From contig DATAPD010000032.1 of the NCBI GenBank assembly GCA_036265385.1, forward strand, positions 131,367 through 195,366: DNA of 64,000 nt. Direction: 5' to 3'. The notes below the pieces were generated by a model that ran no database searches, had not been told where the DNA came from, and saw nothing but the letters and a program-made list of their open reading frames with translations. Position numbers and translations under genes: made by a program. The DNA comes from DATAPD01 sp036265385. Lineage in GTDB: Bacteria > Acidobacteriota > Terriglobia > Terriglobales > Acidobacteriaceae. Of the stretch, positions 38,499-47,792 are shown piece by piece. Position 1 is the stretch's first letter. Each line of letters begins with the position of its first letter.

Positions 38499-40922
38499 TC
38501 AGACCGTATTCAGCACCTTCTCGCGTTCCTCGGCGTCCTGCCGCTCCTCTATAGGAGTTGAAGGCAACGCGAGTTGGAGCACTTCATCGATCTGTTTGAC
38601 ATAGTGAACTGTCAGGCCCTGCAACTGTTCTTCGGTCAGATCTTCTTCCACGTTCGTGCGATTTTCTGCGGGCAGAATCACATCTCGGACGCCAGCTCGC
38701 TTTGCCGCTAGCACTTTTTCCTTAATGCCTCCAACCGGAAGAACATTTCCGCTCAGCGTGATCTCCCCAGTCATCGCGGTCAGCGGACGAACTTGCTTTC
38801 CGGTGAGGAGAGAGACCAACGCAGTCGCGATGGTAACTCCAGCCGAAGGACCATCTTTCGGGATGGCTCCTGCAGGCACGTGGATGTGGATGTCGTGACT
38901 CGAGAAGAAGTCTTCGTCGATTCCCAACTGCACCGCATTCGATCGGACCCAGCTGTGTGCGGCCTGCATGGATTCGCGCATCACGTCCTGGATTTGCCCG
39001 GTGATGGTGAAACCGCCTTTTCCCTTCATACGGCTGGCCTCGACGAAGAGAACATCGCCACCAGCGGGAGTCCACGCGAGTCCGACGACGACGCCGGGAC
39101 GTTTGGTGCGCTCGGCAATCTCGCCTTCGCTGCGAATTTTGAAACCACCAAGAAACTCCTGAACGACCTCCGTAGTCACAACGAGCTTGTCCGTTTTTCC
39201 TTCCGCGAGTCGGCGAGCCTGCTTGCGGCAGATCGTGCCGATGTTGCGCTCCAGGTTACGAACGCCTGCTTCGCGAGTGTAGTGACGAATCGCGGCGCGA
39301 ACAGCTTCGTCCGGGAATTCAATCTGCTCCGGCGTGATGCCGTTTTCTTCGATCTGCCGGGGAATGAGGTACTGGAAAGCGATGTGCACTTTCTCGTCCT
39401 CGGTGTAGCCCTGCAACTCGATGATTTCCATACGGTCGCGAAGAGGCTCCGCGATCGGATCGAGCATGTTCGCCGTCGTGATAAACAGGACCTTCGACAA
39501 GTCGAATGTCACATCCAGATAGTTATCGCGGAAAGTCGAGTTCTGCTCCGGGTCCAGTGCTTCGAGAAGAGCTGAACCAGGATCGCCCCGGAAGTCGCGA
39601 CCGACCTTATCGATTTCATCGAGCATGAACACGGGATCTTTCGTTTCAGCACGCCGGATTCCCTGGATGATCTGCCCTGGTAGTGCACCGATGTACGTTC
39701 TGCGATGTCCGCGGATTTCCGCTTCATCGTGTACGCCACCGAGAGAAAGGCGCACAAACTTACGCCCCAACGCACGGGCAATGGATTTTCCTAGCGAGGT
39801 TTTGCCGACGCCCGGAGGTCCGACAAAGCACAAAATCGGCCCTTTCATCCCGGGTTTCAAGCGGCGGACCGAAAGATAATCTAGGATGCGGTCCTTGACC
39901 TTTTTCAAGTCGTAGTGATCGGTATCAAGGATTTCCTTCGCCTTCGGGATATCGACTTCACCGCCCGAAGTCTTCGCCCATGGCAACACCGCCAGCCATT
40001 CGATGTAGTTGCGAGTGACAGAATAGTCGGCTGCCATCGGAGACATCCGTGATAGGCGACCAAGTTCCTTGAGCGCTTCCTTCTTCACGTCATCCGGCAT
40101 GCCGGCAGACTCGATCTTGGTCTTGAGCTCTTCGATGTCGCGCTGGCCTTCGTCCGCTTCGCCGAGCTCCTTCTGGATCGCCTTCATCTGCTCGCGCAAA
40201 TAGTACTCGCGCTGCGTCTGCTGAACTTTGTCCTGCACCTCATTCTGGATCTTGTTGCGGAGCTGCTGGACTTCAAGTTCTTTAGCAAGGTGCTGGTTGA
40301 TTTTCTCCAGGCGCGCGCGAACATCGGAAGTCTCCAGTGTGTCTTGTTTGTCTGGCGTCGAAAGCGACGGCAGCGACGACGCGATGAAATCCACCAAACG
40401 CCCGGCCTCTTCGATATTCATGGCAACGGTGGAGAGTTCGTCCGACAACGTGGGCGAACCTGCAACGATCTGCTGGAATAACGTAAGGACGTTGCGCTGC
40501 AACGCTTCGATTTCGGAATCTTTCGGCGGAATGGCTTCCGGAATCGTTTCGGTCTGAGCACGCATGAACGGCGTCAGCTGGGTGAACTCGGTCAAGCGCA
40601 CACGCTCCAAGCCTTCTGCGAACACAAAAAGACTCTGGTTGGGCATCTTGACTACCTTGTGCACTACGGCCAGCGTGCCGACTGCGAACAAGTCCGTCGG
40701 TTGTGGGTTGTCAACGCGCGCTTCGCGTTGGGCCACGACGATGATTGTCTTGTCTTCGCCTAACGAATTGATGAGCTGAACAGAACTCTCCCGGCCCACG
40801 GTCAGGGGCAAAACTGCGTGCGGGAACAAAACTGTGTCCCGAACTGGAAGAACGGGGAGAGAGCGTTCCGAATTCTCCAGACCGCCGCTGTTAGGTGTTT
40901 CTGAGCGCGGATTTGTGGTCAT
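38499..40922 (-). CDS. lon: ATP-dependent protease Lon
   Basis: 807 residues from the ATG at 40922, which has AAGGAGAAAT directly before it. The frame is open further upstream, but those residues are not Lon-like. The LON N-terminal domain starts LPVLPVRDTVLFPHAVLPLT. The AAA module has the Walker A GPPGVGKTSLGKSIARALG, with VFMLDEIDKVG. The protease domain has the catalytic Ser in KDGPSAGVTIATALVSLLTG and Lys in VGGIKEKVLAAKRAG. It degrades misfolded and regulatory proteins in the cytoplasm. Own transcription unit. Confidence 0.95.
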   Translation of the reverse strand: MTTNPRSETPNSGGLENSERSLPVLPVRDTVLFPHAVLPLTVGRESSVQLINSLGEDKTIIVVAQREARVDNPQPTDLFAVGTLAVVHKVVKMPNQSLFVFAEGLERVRLTEFTQLTPFMRAQTETIPEAIPPKDSEIEALQRNVLTLFQQIVAGSPTLSDELSTVAMNIEEAGRLVDFIASSLPSLSTPDKQDTLETSDVRARLEKINQHLAKELEVQQLRNKIQNEVQDKVQQTQREYYLREQMKAIQKELGEADEGQRDIEELKTKIESAGMPDDVKKEALKELGRLSRMSPMAADYSVTRNYIEWLAVLPWAKTSGGEVDIPKAKEILDTDHYDLKKVKDRILDYLSVRRLKPGMKGPILCFVGPPGVGKTSLGKSIARALGRKFVRLSLGGVHDEAEIRGHRRTYIGALPGQIIQGIRRAETKDPVFMLDEIDKVGRDFRGDPGSALLEALDPEQNSTFRDNYLDVTFDLSKVLFITTANMLDPIAEPLRDRMEIIELQGYTEDEKVHIAFQYLIPRQIEENGITPEQIEFPDEAVRAAIRHYTREAGVRNLERNIGTICRKQARRLAEGKTDKLVVTTEVVQEFLGGFKIRSEGEIAERTKRPGVVVGLAWTPAGGDVLFVEASRMKGKGGFTITGQIQDVMRESMQAAHSWVRSNAVQLGIDEDFFSSHDIHIHVPAGAIPKDGPSAGVTIATALVSLLTGKQVRPLTAMTGEITLSGNVLPVGGIKEKVLAAKRAGVRDVILPAENRTNVEEDLTEEQLQGLTVHYVKQIDEVLQLALPSTPIEERQDAEEREKVLNTV

Positions 40923-41128
40923 ATTTCTCCTTGAGTGTATCTCGCTCAAGTTTTGATGAAACAGCCTGCCAAAAGGATGCAGATTCGCCGCTAGATGATT
41001 GGAACGTAAGCGCTTTGGCGACTTGTGGGTCGCAAAAGGCTTGAGGCGTTTCCAGGCGTCAGAACATACATCGGCAGGTCGTCGAAAAAGTGCACCAAGA
41101 GCAATACGCTGGTTTGGAGGCCCTGACA

Positions 41129-41174
41129 AGAAAAAAGAGGCCTTGGCTGCCCCAAAAGGGTAAGCCAGGGCCTG
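41129..41174 (-). terminator. Rho-independent terminator (minus strand)
   Basis: Stem AGGCCTTGGCT / AGCCAGGGCCT (one G-U pair) with loop GCCCCAAAAGGGTA; on the minus strand it is followed by CTTTTTTC. It closes the small exported-protein gene at 41201-41572. Confidence 0.8.
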
Positions 41175-41200
41175 AACTGAGTGGCAACCAAGAGCCGACG

Positions 41201-41572
41201 TTAGAACACGTGTTTCGCCAAGTCTCCCCGGAAAATCAGTTCGCGCAGCACGCGCTCGTTGGCGGCGTTGAGAACATAAATCTTCTGGGTCTGGTCCGCT
41301 TTAACCTGAAGTGGCACAAGCGAGCATTTCACGCGCGCTTCGAACGGCTTATTGACCCCAGTTTGCTTGAACAACATGATGTGGTTCTCGCCTTCCATCT
41401 GATGGCGGACCTCATAATTGCCTTGCGGCAACACCACATCGCCGATCCGGATCGGATCCAGGAACGTGATCTTCTGAAGATCGGATACCCCAAATTTGTT
41501 TTGCCCAGCCGTGGCGAAGGTAGCCAAAACCACCACGACCACAAGGATGAACAGTAATTTTGCGGTGCGCAT
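41201..41572 (-). CDS. Small exported protein, unknown function
   Basis: 123 residues from the ATG at 41572, starting with a signal peptide (RTAKLLFILVVVVVLATFATAG). The mature domain of about 95 residues is predicted beta: ITFLDPIRIGDVVLPQGNYE, RHQMEGENHIMLFKQTG and ARVKCSLVPLQVKADQTQKI. The GDVVLPQGNYEVRHQ...HIMLFKQ pattern is one I associate with small secreted acidobacterial proteins without known role. A clear terminator follows. Confidence 0.7.
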   Translation of the reverse strand: MRTAKLLFILVVVVVLATFATAGQNKFGVSDLQKITFLDPIRIGDVVLPQGNYEVRHQMEGENHIMLFKQTGVNKPFEARVKCSLVPLQVKADQTQKIYVLNAANERVLRELIFRGDLAKHVF

Positions 41573-41740
41573 GATGTGAATTCTCCTATGACAGCGGGAG
41601 CCCAAGCGGACTCTGACTTGAGGCTACTCCGGCCTTTTGAGGTGCACCGTGCCTATCCTCACTTGGACACGTGATGGGAGTTTCTTGAGTATGTGACCGC
41701 GAACACGTTCCTAGTTACTGTGATTACGGAGTTGATGGAA

Positions 41741-42553
41741 TCAGGCGGCCGCTCGGTAAATCCCGAGAAGTTTCACCAGATCAGCGACTTCCGCGAGATG
41801 GTGGAGGGCATTGCGTGCGGCATCATCATCGCCACGAAGAAAATCCACGTAAAAGACGTATTCCCATGGCCGTCCTCGGAAAGGCCGGGACTCGATCTTG
41901 CTCAGACTCAAATCGCGTAGAGCAAAAACACTGAGCGCTTTGAATAGTGCTCCGGGCAGGTTCTTCACGCTAAAAGCAATTGAAGTTTTATTGGCGTTTT
42001 TAGTAATGCGAGATGGTCCTTTTCGAAGCAGGAAGAACCGGGTAAAGTTGCGTTTGTCGTCCTCTATGCCCGCTTTTAGGATGCGAGCCCCGTAAACTTT
42101 CGCGGCTCGCTGGCTTGCGATTCCAGCAGCGTTGACAATTTTCTGTTCGATGATGTGCTTCACACCTCCGGCCGTGTCATAGAAAGGCGTCGCCGTCATG
42201 GTTGGGAACTTTCGGAAGAGTTCTCGACATTGGTCCAGCGCCACAGGATGCGAATAAACCTGATGAATTGCATTTAGCTTCGCGCCTGGAATCGCGATGA
42301 GATTGTGAACGATGCGCAGCCGGAATTCCCGCTCGATGTGAACATTGCGCGCAAGCAAGAGGTCGTAGTGTTCAGCTACGGATCCGGCCAACGTGTTTTC
42401 AATCGGAATTACAGCACTCGACACGCTGCCTTTCTCTAATCTGTCAAATACTTCAGACGAGCGGGCGCATGGCACGAGTCGGGCGCCCCGTACCATTTTT
42501 TCGGCAGCCTCGTGGCTGAATGAACCGAGTTCTCCCTGGATTGCGATTTTCAT
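41741..42553 (-). CDS. pheA: Prephenate dehydratase
   Basis: 270 residues from the ATG at 42553. MKIAIQGELGSFSHEAAEKM opens the catalytic domain. IPIENTLAGSVAEHYDLLL and DDKRNFTRFFLLRK (TRF catalytic Thr) follow. The C-terminal ACT domain has SIAFSVKNLPGALFKALSVF and LSKIESRPFRGRPWEYVFYVDF, where ESRP binds phenylalanine for feedback control. It makes phenylpyruvate in phenylalanine biosynthesis. No chorismate mutase domain is attached. Ten bases downstream of a GNAT gene on the same strand. Confidence 0.93.
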   Translation of the reverse strand: MKIAIQGELGSFSHEAAEKMVRGARLVPCARSSEVFDRLEKGSVSSAVIPIENTLAGSVAEHYDLLLARNVHIEREFRLRIVHNLIAIPGAKLNAIHQVYSHPVALDQCRELFRKFPTMTATPFYDTAGGVKHIIEQKIVNAAGIASQRAAKVYGARILKAGIEDDKRNFTRFFLLRKGPSRITKNANKTSIAFSVKNLPGALFKALSVFALRDLSLSKIESRPFRGRPWEYVFYVDFLRGDDDAARNALHHLAEVADLVKLLGIYRAAA

Positions 42554-42563
42554 CGCGATGAAC

Positions 42564-43040
42564 TTAGCTGTCCGATGGCCTGGGATGCAAATCTTTTCTG
42601 AGCAGGAGGGCATCCAGCACGCCGTTGTAGTAACGCGTAATCGTCTTCTCAACGAAGTATCCATGGCGCTTGTAAAAGAGAAGGGCGCTTGCGTTATTGA
42701 CGGCGGTCTCGAGGTAAACGCTATGACATCCGGCTGTTGTTAAGCGCTGCTCCGCCTGCTCGAGCAACTTTGAACCAACTCCATGACGGCGCATGTCATC
42801 CACCACGTCGATTGTGACGATGTGCCCCTGGCCTCGACGATTGGCCTCAGCCACGATAAATCCTGCAATCAGAGATTTGGGTGCATCCGTCTCGGCGATC
42901 AATGTGAAAGCGCCAGATCGGCGCATATAGGTACTCAATTCCAAACGTGAATACGCCTGTTCTGGAGGAAAGCATGCCTGATCGATCCTCCACAGTTGCT
43001 CGAGATCTTCCCCCGTCCCTGAGCGCATCTTGATGTTCAC
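42564..43040 (-). CDS. GNAT acetyltransferase, RimI-like
   Basis: 158 residues. MRSGTGEDLEQLWRIDQACF, HIVTIDVVDDMRRHGVGSKLLEQAE (acetyl-CoA loop R-R-x-G-x-G) and YLETAVNNASALLFYKRHGYFVEKTITRYYNG are GNAT features close to RimI/Ard1. The window already has a better RimI at 22205, so this is likely a paralogue with another protein or small-molecule target. Probably co-transcribed with pheA. Confidence 0.85.
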   Translation of the reverse strand: MNIKMRSGTGEDLEQLWRIDQACFPPEQAYSRLELSTYMRRSGAFTLIAETDAPKSLIAGFIVAEANRRGQGHIVTIDVVDDMRRHGVGSKLLEQAEQRLTTAGCHSVYLETAVNNASALLFYKRHGYFVEKTITRYYNGVLDALLLRKDLHPRPSDS

Positions 43041-43100
43041 GCAGACATTTTATTTCCAACTTTCCTTGTGAGCGACTTGGATGTGATAGGTTGATCCGCC

Positions 43101-44237
43101 ATGACCGCGGACTCGAGCCAGCTTTCACAGGTTTTCATAGAGTTGGGAGCTGCTGTACTTGGTCTGAGTCTGGTCGCTCGAATTGCAAGCAGACTCGGAT
43201 TTTCCGCGATTCCGTTGTACCTGTTAGCGGGGCTCGCGTTCGGAAATGGTGGCTTGGCACCACTTCCCTTCAGTGAACACTTTATCCACACCGGCGGTGA
43301 GATCGGTGTGTTGCTGTTGCTTTTCATGATGGGGATTGAGCACTCGGGCGCGGAACTGCGCCATCATCTTCGTGTCGGATATGTCGGTGGCTTGGCGGAT
43401 TTCATTTTGAATTTTCCACCAGGCTTCCTGGCGGGGCTTTGGATGGGTTGGTCTCCACTGGCAGCGGTCTTTTTGGGCGGCGTGACATACGACTCCTCCT
43501 CCGGCGTAGTCGCAAAGCTCATGAATGAGCTCGGTTGGAAGAAAAATCCAGAAACACCCGTCGTTATCTCGATTCTGGTTTTTGAAGACCTGGCGATGGC
43601 TGCCTATCTGCCACTTCTCGCAGTGCTGATCGTTGGCGGTGGTCCGGGGAAGATTGCAACATCTGTTTCCATTGCTTTGCTCACTGCATTTCTGGTTCTG
43701 GTCCTGGCACTCCGGTTCGGAGAGCAACTGAGTCGCATCATCGGCCATCCATCCGATGAGGTTCTGCTCCTGACCAGTTTTGGGGCTGTGCTTTTAGTCG
43801 CCGGTATCGCACAAAGATTCCAGGTCTCAGCGGCCATCGGTGCTTTTCTGTTGGGCATCGCACTCTCAGGCCCCATTGCCGAAAGGGCGGGGCAACTATT
43901 GAGCCCACTGAGGGATCTATTTGCCGCGACGTTCTTTTTCTTTTTCGGATTGCAGATCGATCCGAAAGCATTGCCGGGTGTTTTTTTTGCAGCAGCAGTG
44001 CTCGGAGTTGTTACCGGCGCGACTAAATTGCTGACTGGTCATTTGGCCACTAAACGGGTTTCGTCGAGTAAAGGTGCTGGCTTGCGAGCAGGAATCGCAC
44101 TCTTGGCTCGCGGCGAATTCTCGATGGTCATTGCAGGACTAGGTGTCGCGGTCGAGCCTCGGTTAGGACCGTTCGCCGCGGCATATGTTTTGTTGCTGGT
44201 CATTCTCGGTCCGCTGCTGGCGCGAGCCGTGAAATAA
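43101..44237 (+). CDS. CPA2-family cation:proton antiporter (Kef-type membrane domain)
   Basis: 378 residues, about 11-12 helices. GAAVLGLSLVARIASRLGFS and IPLYLLAGLAFGNGGL form the family opening; EIGVLLLLFMMGIEHS, VFLGGVTYDSSSGVVAKLM (the ion-site helix), IGAFLLGIALSGPIAER, AGIALLARGEFSMVIAGLG. There is no C-terminal RCK/TrkA-N domain, unlike KefB/KefC. It exchanges Na+ or K+ for protons at the inner membrane. Single gene, divergent from the pheA pair. Confidence 0.9.
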   Translation: MTADSSQLSQVFIELGAAVLGLSLVARIASRLGFSAIPLYLLAGLAFGNGGLAPLPFSEHFIHTGGEIGVLLLLFMMGIEHSGAELRHHLRVGYVGGLADFILNFPPGFLAGLWMGWSPLAAVFLGGVTYDSSSGVVAKLMNELGWKKNPETPVVISILVFEDLAMAAYLPLLAVLIVGGGPGKIATSVSIALLTAFLVLVLALRFGEQLSRIIGHPSDEVLLLTSFGAVLLVAGIAQRFQVSAAIGAFLLGIALSGPIAERAGQLLSPLRDLFAATFFFFFGLQIDPKALPGVFFAAAVLGVVTGATKLLTGHLATKRVSSSKGAGLRAGIALLARGEFSMVIAGLGVAVEPRLGPFAAAYVLLLVILGPLLARAVK

Positions 44238-44317
44238 GCTCAAGGTTTACAAAACTTCGCCCGTGCATCCCTTGCCCAACCAAGGGTTCCGGACGTACCA
44301 TCCGCATAGAGGCTTTT

Positions 44318-44980
44318 GTGGGGCGCTTGGTCCTGATCGACGGGGTGGCTGGCTTAATTGCCGCCGGACTCCTTTTGGGAGTCTGGTACGTGTGGTTCGC
44401 ACACTACAACCGGCGTCGCGGAATACTTACCCTCAAGCGCATTCAAGCTGCATGCGTCGGGAAGGGTTCGGTTTTCGAGCCTCGCTGGCGCACCTCTTCG
44501 CTACTTCAAGCCAGTCTGCATCTGCCATCGCGATGGTTCGAGGACGCGAAACTCACCGTCCGCCTGGTACCGCGCCCGATTCCGTTCCGCTGGTTGCTCA
44601 GTCATTGGCGCCATCAGAAAGAAACGGTCACATTCGAGGCCGATCTCGACCACCATCCTGATTTTCAGCTTGTTGTTTTGCACCATCGCTGGGCAGGCAG
44701 TAGTAATGGCTCGTCAGCCAAGAGCCGGACCTGGGACGTGACGCGACCTGCGCCAGTCGTGCTTACCACACGTCAGGAGTGGAGCCAGGAATTAAGTCCT
44801 CTAGTAGGCGCGCTGATGTCCACGCGAGAAAAGAATTTCTTGTCGGTGCGATTCCGGCCGAATTCGCCTCATTTCAGCGCAACCGTAGAACTGGATATTC
44901 TGTCCGACCAGAAAACAGCCACAAGCCTGATTAGCACTCTGCGCGAACTGGCTTCAGGCGCTTCCGCACGTCAGCACTGA
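44318..44980 (+). CDS. Membrane-anchored protein of unknown function
   Basis: 220 residues from a GTG start preceded by AGAGG. One N-terminal helix (LIDGVAGLIAAGLLLGVWYVWF) is followed by a basic segment and a soluble domain rich in Trp/His/Arg (FADLDHHPDF-type and QLVVLHHRWAGSSNGS stretches) ending ISTLRELASGASARQH. No catalytic motif and no family recognised. It lies between the antiporter and the convergent two-component genes. Confidence 0.55.
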   Translation: MGRLVLIDGVAGLIAAGLLLGVWYVWFAHYNRRRGILTLKRIQAACVGKGSVFEPRWRTSSLLQASLHLPSRWFEDAKLTVRLVPRPIPFRWLLSHWRHQKETVTFEADLDHHPDFQLVVLHHRWAGSSNGSSAKSRTWDVTRPAPVVLTTRQEWSQELSPLVGALMSTREKNFLSVRFRPNSPHFSATVELDILSDQKTATSLISTLRELASGASARQH

Positions 44981-44987
44981 ACACCGC

Positions 44988-45749
44988 TCACTCCCCGTCT
45001 GGCTCAGCGACGAATTTGTATCCGACCCCTCTCACGGTCAGCAGATGGCGCGGACGACTGGGATCTTCTTCGATATAGCGCCGTAACCGAACGACGAAGT
45101 TATCGATGGCGCGTGTGTCGGTGTCCTCGTGCAAGCCCCAGACATCTTCAAGAATGGACTTACGAGCCACGACTCGTTTGTCATTTTTGATCAGGTAGCG
45201 CAAGAGTTCAGCTTCCATGACGGTGAGGTGAATCGTGTTACCGAAGGTGCGTAATTCCAGCTCCCCAAAATCCACGGTCTTCCCGTGGAAGGTGAAGGCA
45301 TCCGGCTCGGTTCGCTCCTCAACAGGATCGACGCTTGCGGCTGGTCGGTTCGGCACTGAGGCTGCAGATGCACGAACCCATTGACTCCGTCGCAACAAGC
45401 CTTGCAGCCGCGCAAGCAAGATCGCGAGCTCAAATGGCTTAGGAAGGTAATCGTCGGCGCCAGCAGCAAAGCCTTTCAGAACATCTTCCGGTCGTCCGCG
45501 CGCAGTCAGCATCAAGATCGGGATGTAATTTTGGTGACTGCGTAACTCGGACGCGACGGTGAAGCCATCTTTTCCTGGCAACATCACATCAAGCACGAGC
45601 AGATCGAAGTTTTCATCATTCTCCAGGAGACGTTGAAGACCGGTTTCCCCATCGCTTGCCACCTCGACTTCGTGTCCTTCGGCGACTAGATTGAAGGCCA
45701 GTCCACGTGCAATGTGAGCTTCGTCTTCAACAACCAAGATGCGGCTCAT
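44988..45749 (-). CDS. OmpR/PhoB-family response regulator
   Basis: 253 residues. Receiver domain: RILVVEDEAHIARGLAFNLV (acidic pair), LLVLDVMLPGKDGFTV (phospho-Asp), MLTARG and PKPFE (Lys). A linker of about 30 residues rich in Ala/Ser/Pro is followed by a winged helix (LRTFGNTIHLTVMEAELLRYL, TRAIDNFVVRLRRYIEEDPS, PRHLLTVRGVGYKF). It is phosphorylated by the kinase encoded immediately upstream (ATGA overlap). Target genes unknown. Confidence 0.93.
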   Translation of the reverse strand: MSRILVVEDEAHIARGLAFNLVAEGHEVEVASDGETGLQRLLENDENFDLLVLDVMLPGKDGFTVASELRSHQNYIPILMLTARGRPEDVLKGFAAGADDYLPKPFELAILLARLQGLLRRSQWVRASAASVPNRPAASVDPVEERTEPDAFTFHGKTVDFGELELRTFGNTIHLTVMEAELLRYLIKNDKRVVARKSILEDVWGLHEDTDTRAIDNFVVRLRRYIEEDPSRPRHLLTVRGVGYKFVAEPDGE

Positions 45750-46651
45750 GCCACGCTCCGCGGAAGCTCAATCGTGATGGTCGAGCCCTGGCCAGCCCCC
45801 TCGCTCTCGGCGAACACACGCCCACCATGCTTTTGGGCGATAGACCGCACGATGAACAGTCCGAGGCCGGTGCCTTTCACCTCTGAGAGCGCACGGTCCC
45901 GCACGCGATAAAAACGCTTGAATACTCGCTTCAGATCCTGAGCCGGGATTCCAATGCCGTGATCCCGCACACGCAGCGCAATGTGCTGGTCGTCGGGAGC
46001 AGCAAGCTCAGCCAAGATTGACACTTGTTGGGGCGAGTATTTCACGGCGTTATCGAGAATGTTGATCACGGCAGTTCGGAGTTCTTCAGGGTCACCCATG
46101 ATCCGTGAGGCTGCCCCGCTTCCGTTTTCGTCGAATCGAAGCGCGGTCTCGTCGAGATGGTAGCGGGTACGGGTCGTATCCACACACTCCCGCACAAGGC
46201 CGGCAAAATCTACTGCTACTTCCAGATGCTTGCCACGTTTGTGACCGGCTTGCCCAGCTTTTAAGACCTGCTCAACTGTGGAATGCAGGCGATCGGTGTC
46301 CTGCAACATGAGGCGATAAAACTCTTGCTGTTTTGCACGATCGACCTCGCGACGTTGAAGAGTTTCGAGATAAAGGCGAATCGACGCGATCGGCGTCTTC
46401 AGTTCGTGAGTGACTGCATTGATAAAGCTGTCGTGCTGCTCGTTACGGCGAATTTCTCTAACAAGGAAAATCGTATTGAGAACGAGACCGGCGATGATCA
46501 GCAGGAAGAAGATGGCGCCGAGAAAAAGCAGCACGCCTTCGCGCCAGTTGAGGATGATCCAGCCGATGTTGAGAGTGACCGCGAGGGCAATGAGGCAGAT
46601 GCCCAGCGTCAGCGAGAACGCGATCGCCCTGCGCCGGCTTGTAATGCGCAT
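45746..46651 (-). CDS. Sensor histidine kinase
   Basis: 301 residues. Two N-terminal helices (IAFSLTLGICLIALAVTLNI, GVLLFLGAIFFLLIIAGLVL) enclose only a tiny loop, so no extracellular sensor domain and no HAMP. The H-box is INAVTHELKTPIASIRLYLETL; the ATPase has DNAVKYSPQQVSIL (N box), VRDHGIGIPAQDLKRVFKRFYR (G1) and GTGLGLFIVRSIAQKHGG (G2). Coupled to the response regulator. The signal is probably membrane- or accessory-protein-borne. Confidence 0.92.
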   Translation of the reverse strand: MRITSRRRAIAFSLTLGICLIALAVTLNIGWIILNWREGVLLFLGAIFFLLIIAGLVLNTIFLVREIRRNEQHDSFINAVTHELKTPIASIRLYLETLQRREVDRAKQQEFYRLMLQDTDRLHSTVEQVLKAGQAGHKRGKHLEVAVDFAGLVRECVDTTRTRYHLDETALRFDENGSGAASRIMGDPEELRTAVINILDNAVKYSPQQVSILAELAAPDDQHIALRVRDHGIGIPAQDLKRVFKRFYRVRDRALSEVKGTGLGLFIVRSIAQKHGGRVFAESEGAGQGSTITIELPRSVA

Positions 46652-46672
46652 GCTGCGATTCTAACGCGGGAG

Positions 46673-46704
46673 TTGAAAAACAGATGCGGGCGAAACGCCC
46701 GCAT
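46673..46704 (-). terminator. Rho-independent terminator (minus strand)
   Basis: Perfect 9-bp stem ATGCGGGCG / CGCCCGCAT with an AAA loop; on the minus strand followed by CTGTTTTTC. It lies between the desaturase gene and the kinase gene. Confidence 0.8.
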
Positions 46705-46709
46705 TCACA

Positions 46710-47627
46710 CTAATCGTTGCCGGAGGCGGTAGCGGTCAGCTCTGTCGTGGTGGCAAGATCTTTCGTCAATTCCGGCTTGGGCGGAAGTTTATCGAGCTGG
46801 ACTTTGTAGATGTGGCGTGCGAGACCGAGCTTTTTCAGTGCCCAGATGCCATACCAGTTCAGGTCGATTTCGTACCAAGTGAGTCCATGACGTGCGGAGA
46901 CTGGATGCGCATGGTGGTTGTTATGCCAGCCTTCACCGAAGGTCAGGATTGCGACCAGGAAATTATTCGTCGAAAGATCTTTCGTAGCGAAGCGCCGTGA
47001 TCCCCACATGTGAGTGATTGAGTTCACGGCCCACGTAGCGTGCAGGCCAACCACGGTGCGAAGGAACACGCCCCAGAGAAGGAACGGCCATCCGCCAATG
47101 GCAAACAGGATCACTCCGAGAACAATCATCGGCACATAGTGATATTTCGTGAGCCACACGTGCACAGGATCTTTCGCGAGATCGGGAACGTAGCGGGCGA
47201 GCGTTGTCGTATCGTGATGCATGGACTTGCCGCTCAGAATCCATCCCATGTGCGCCCACCAGGTGCCATCGATCGGGGAGTGCGGATCGCCTTCCTGGTC
47301 AGAAAACTGATGATGAATCCGGTGCGTAGCTACCCAGAAAATCGGACCGCCCTCGAGCGCAAGCGTCGCGCACAGCGTGAGAAAATATTCGACCCACTTC
47401 GGAGTCTTGTATCCACGGTGCGTGAGCAGCCGGTGATAGCTCATGCCGATACCAAGACTGCCGGAAACCCACCACAAGAAACACGCCACAAAGAACGCTG
47501 GCCAGGTAAAGAAGAAAAGCGCTGCCACTGCGCCGACATGAAAAGCGGCCATAAAAATCGCAGTGACCCAATTGATGCCGTCGCTCTCAGAACGTTCTTT
47601 TCGCAAAGTGGTGGTGTTGGTTTCCAT
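46710..47627 (-). CDS. Fatty-acid desaturase (delta-9 acyl type)
   Basis: 305 residues from the ATG at 47627 (GGGGAGATTC before it). All three histidine boxes are present: SYHRLLTHRG (HxxxxH), ATHRIHHQFSDQEGD (HxxHH) and EGWHNNHHAHPVSARHGL (HxxHH). Helices ITAIFMAAFHVGAVAALFFF, FVACFLWWVSGSLGIGM and VPMIVLGVILFAIGGWPFLL anchor it in the inner membrane. It introduces a double bond into membrane acyl chains, using iron and oxygen. Single gene with its own terminator; the two-component system lies next door, but a regulatory link is only a guess. Confidence 0.92.
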   Translation of the reverse strand: METNTTTLRKERSESDGINWVTAIFMAAFHVGAVAALFFFTWPAFFVACFLWWVSGSLGIGMSYHRLLTHRGYKTPKWVEYFLTLCATLALEGGPIFWVATHRIHHQFSDQEGDPHSPIDGTWWAHMGWILSGKSMHHDTTTLARYVPDLAKDPVHVWLTKYHYVPMIVLGVILFAIGGWPFLLWGVFLRTVVGLHATWAVNSITHMWGSRRFATKDLSTNNFLVAILTFGEGWHNNHHAHPVSARHGLTWYEIDLNWYGIWALKKLGLARHIYKVQLDKLPPKPELTKDLATTTELTATASGND

Positions 47628-47792
47628 GAATCTCCCCAAGTGAATGAACGCAGTCGCGCCATCCCCGTTGAAAACCTTATCAGCGGAACAGAGTTAACCT
47701 CTGTAATAGTTGTGTAATAGGTCTGTGAAGGCGTTACCTGCGTAATGCTCAGCGCTCGATTGAGTGCTCATTTGAAGGTGACGCAAATGCGT

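Noticed and set aside
38793..39575. Plus-strand open frame of 260 codons across lon.
   Set aside because: Antisense to the conserved Lon protease domains; no independent evidence.
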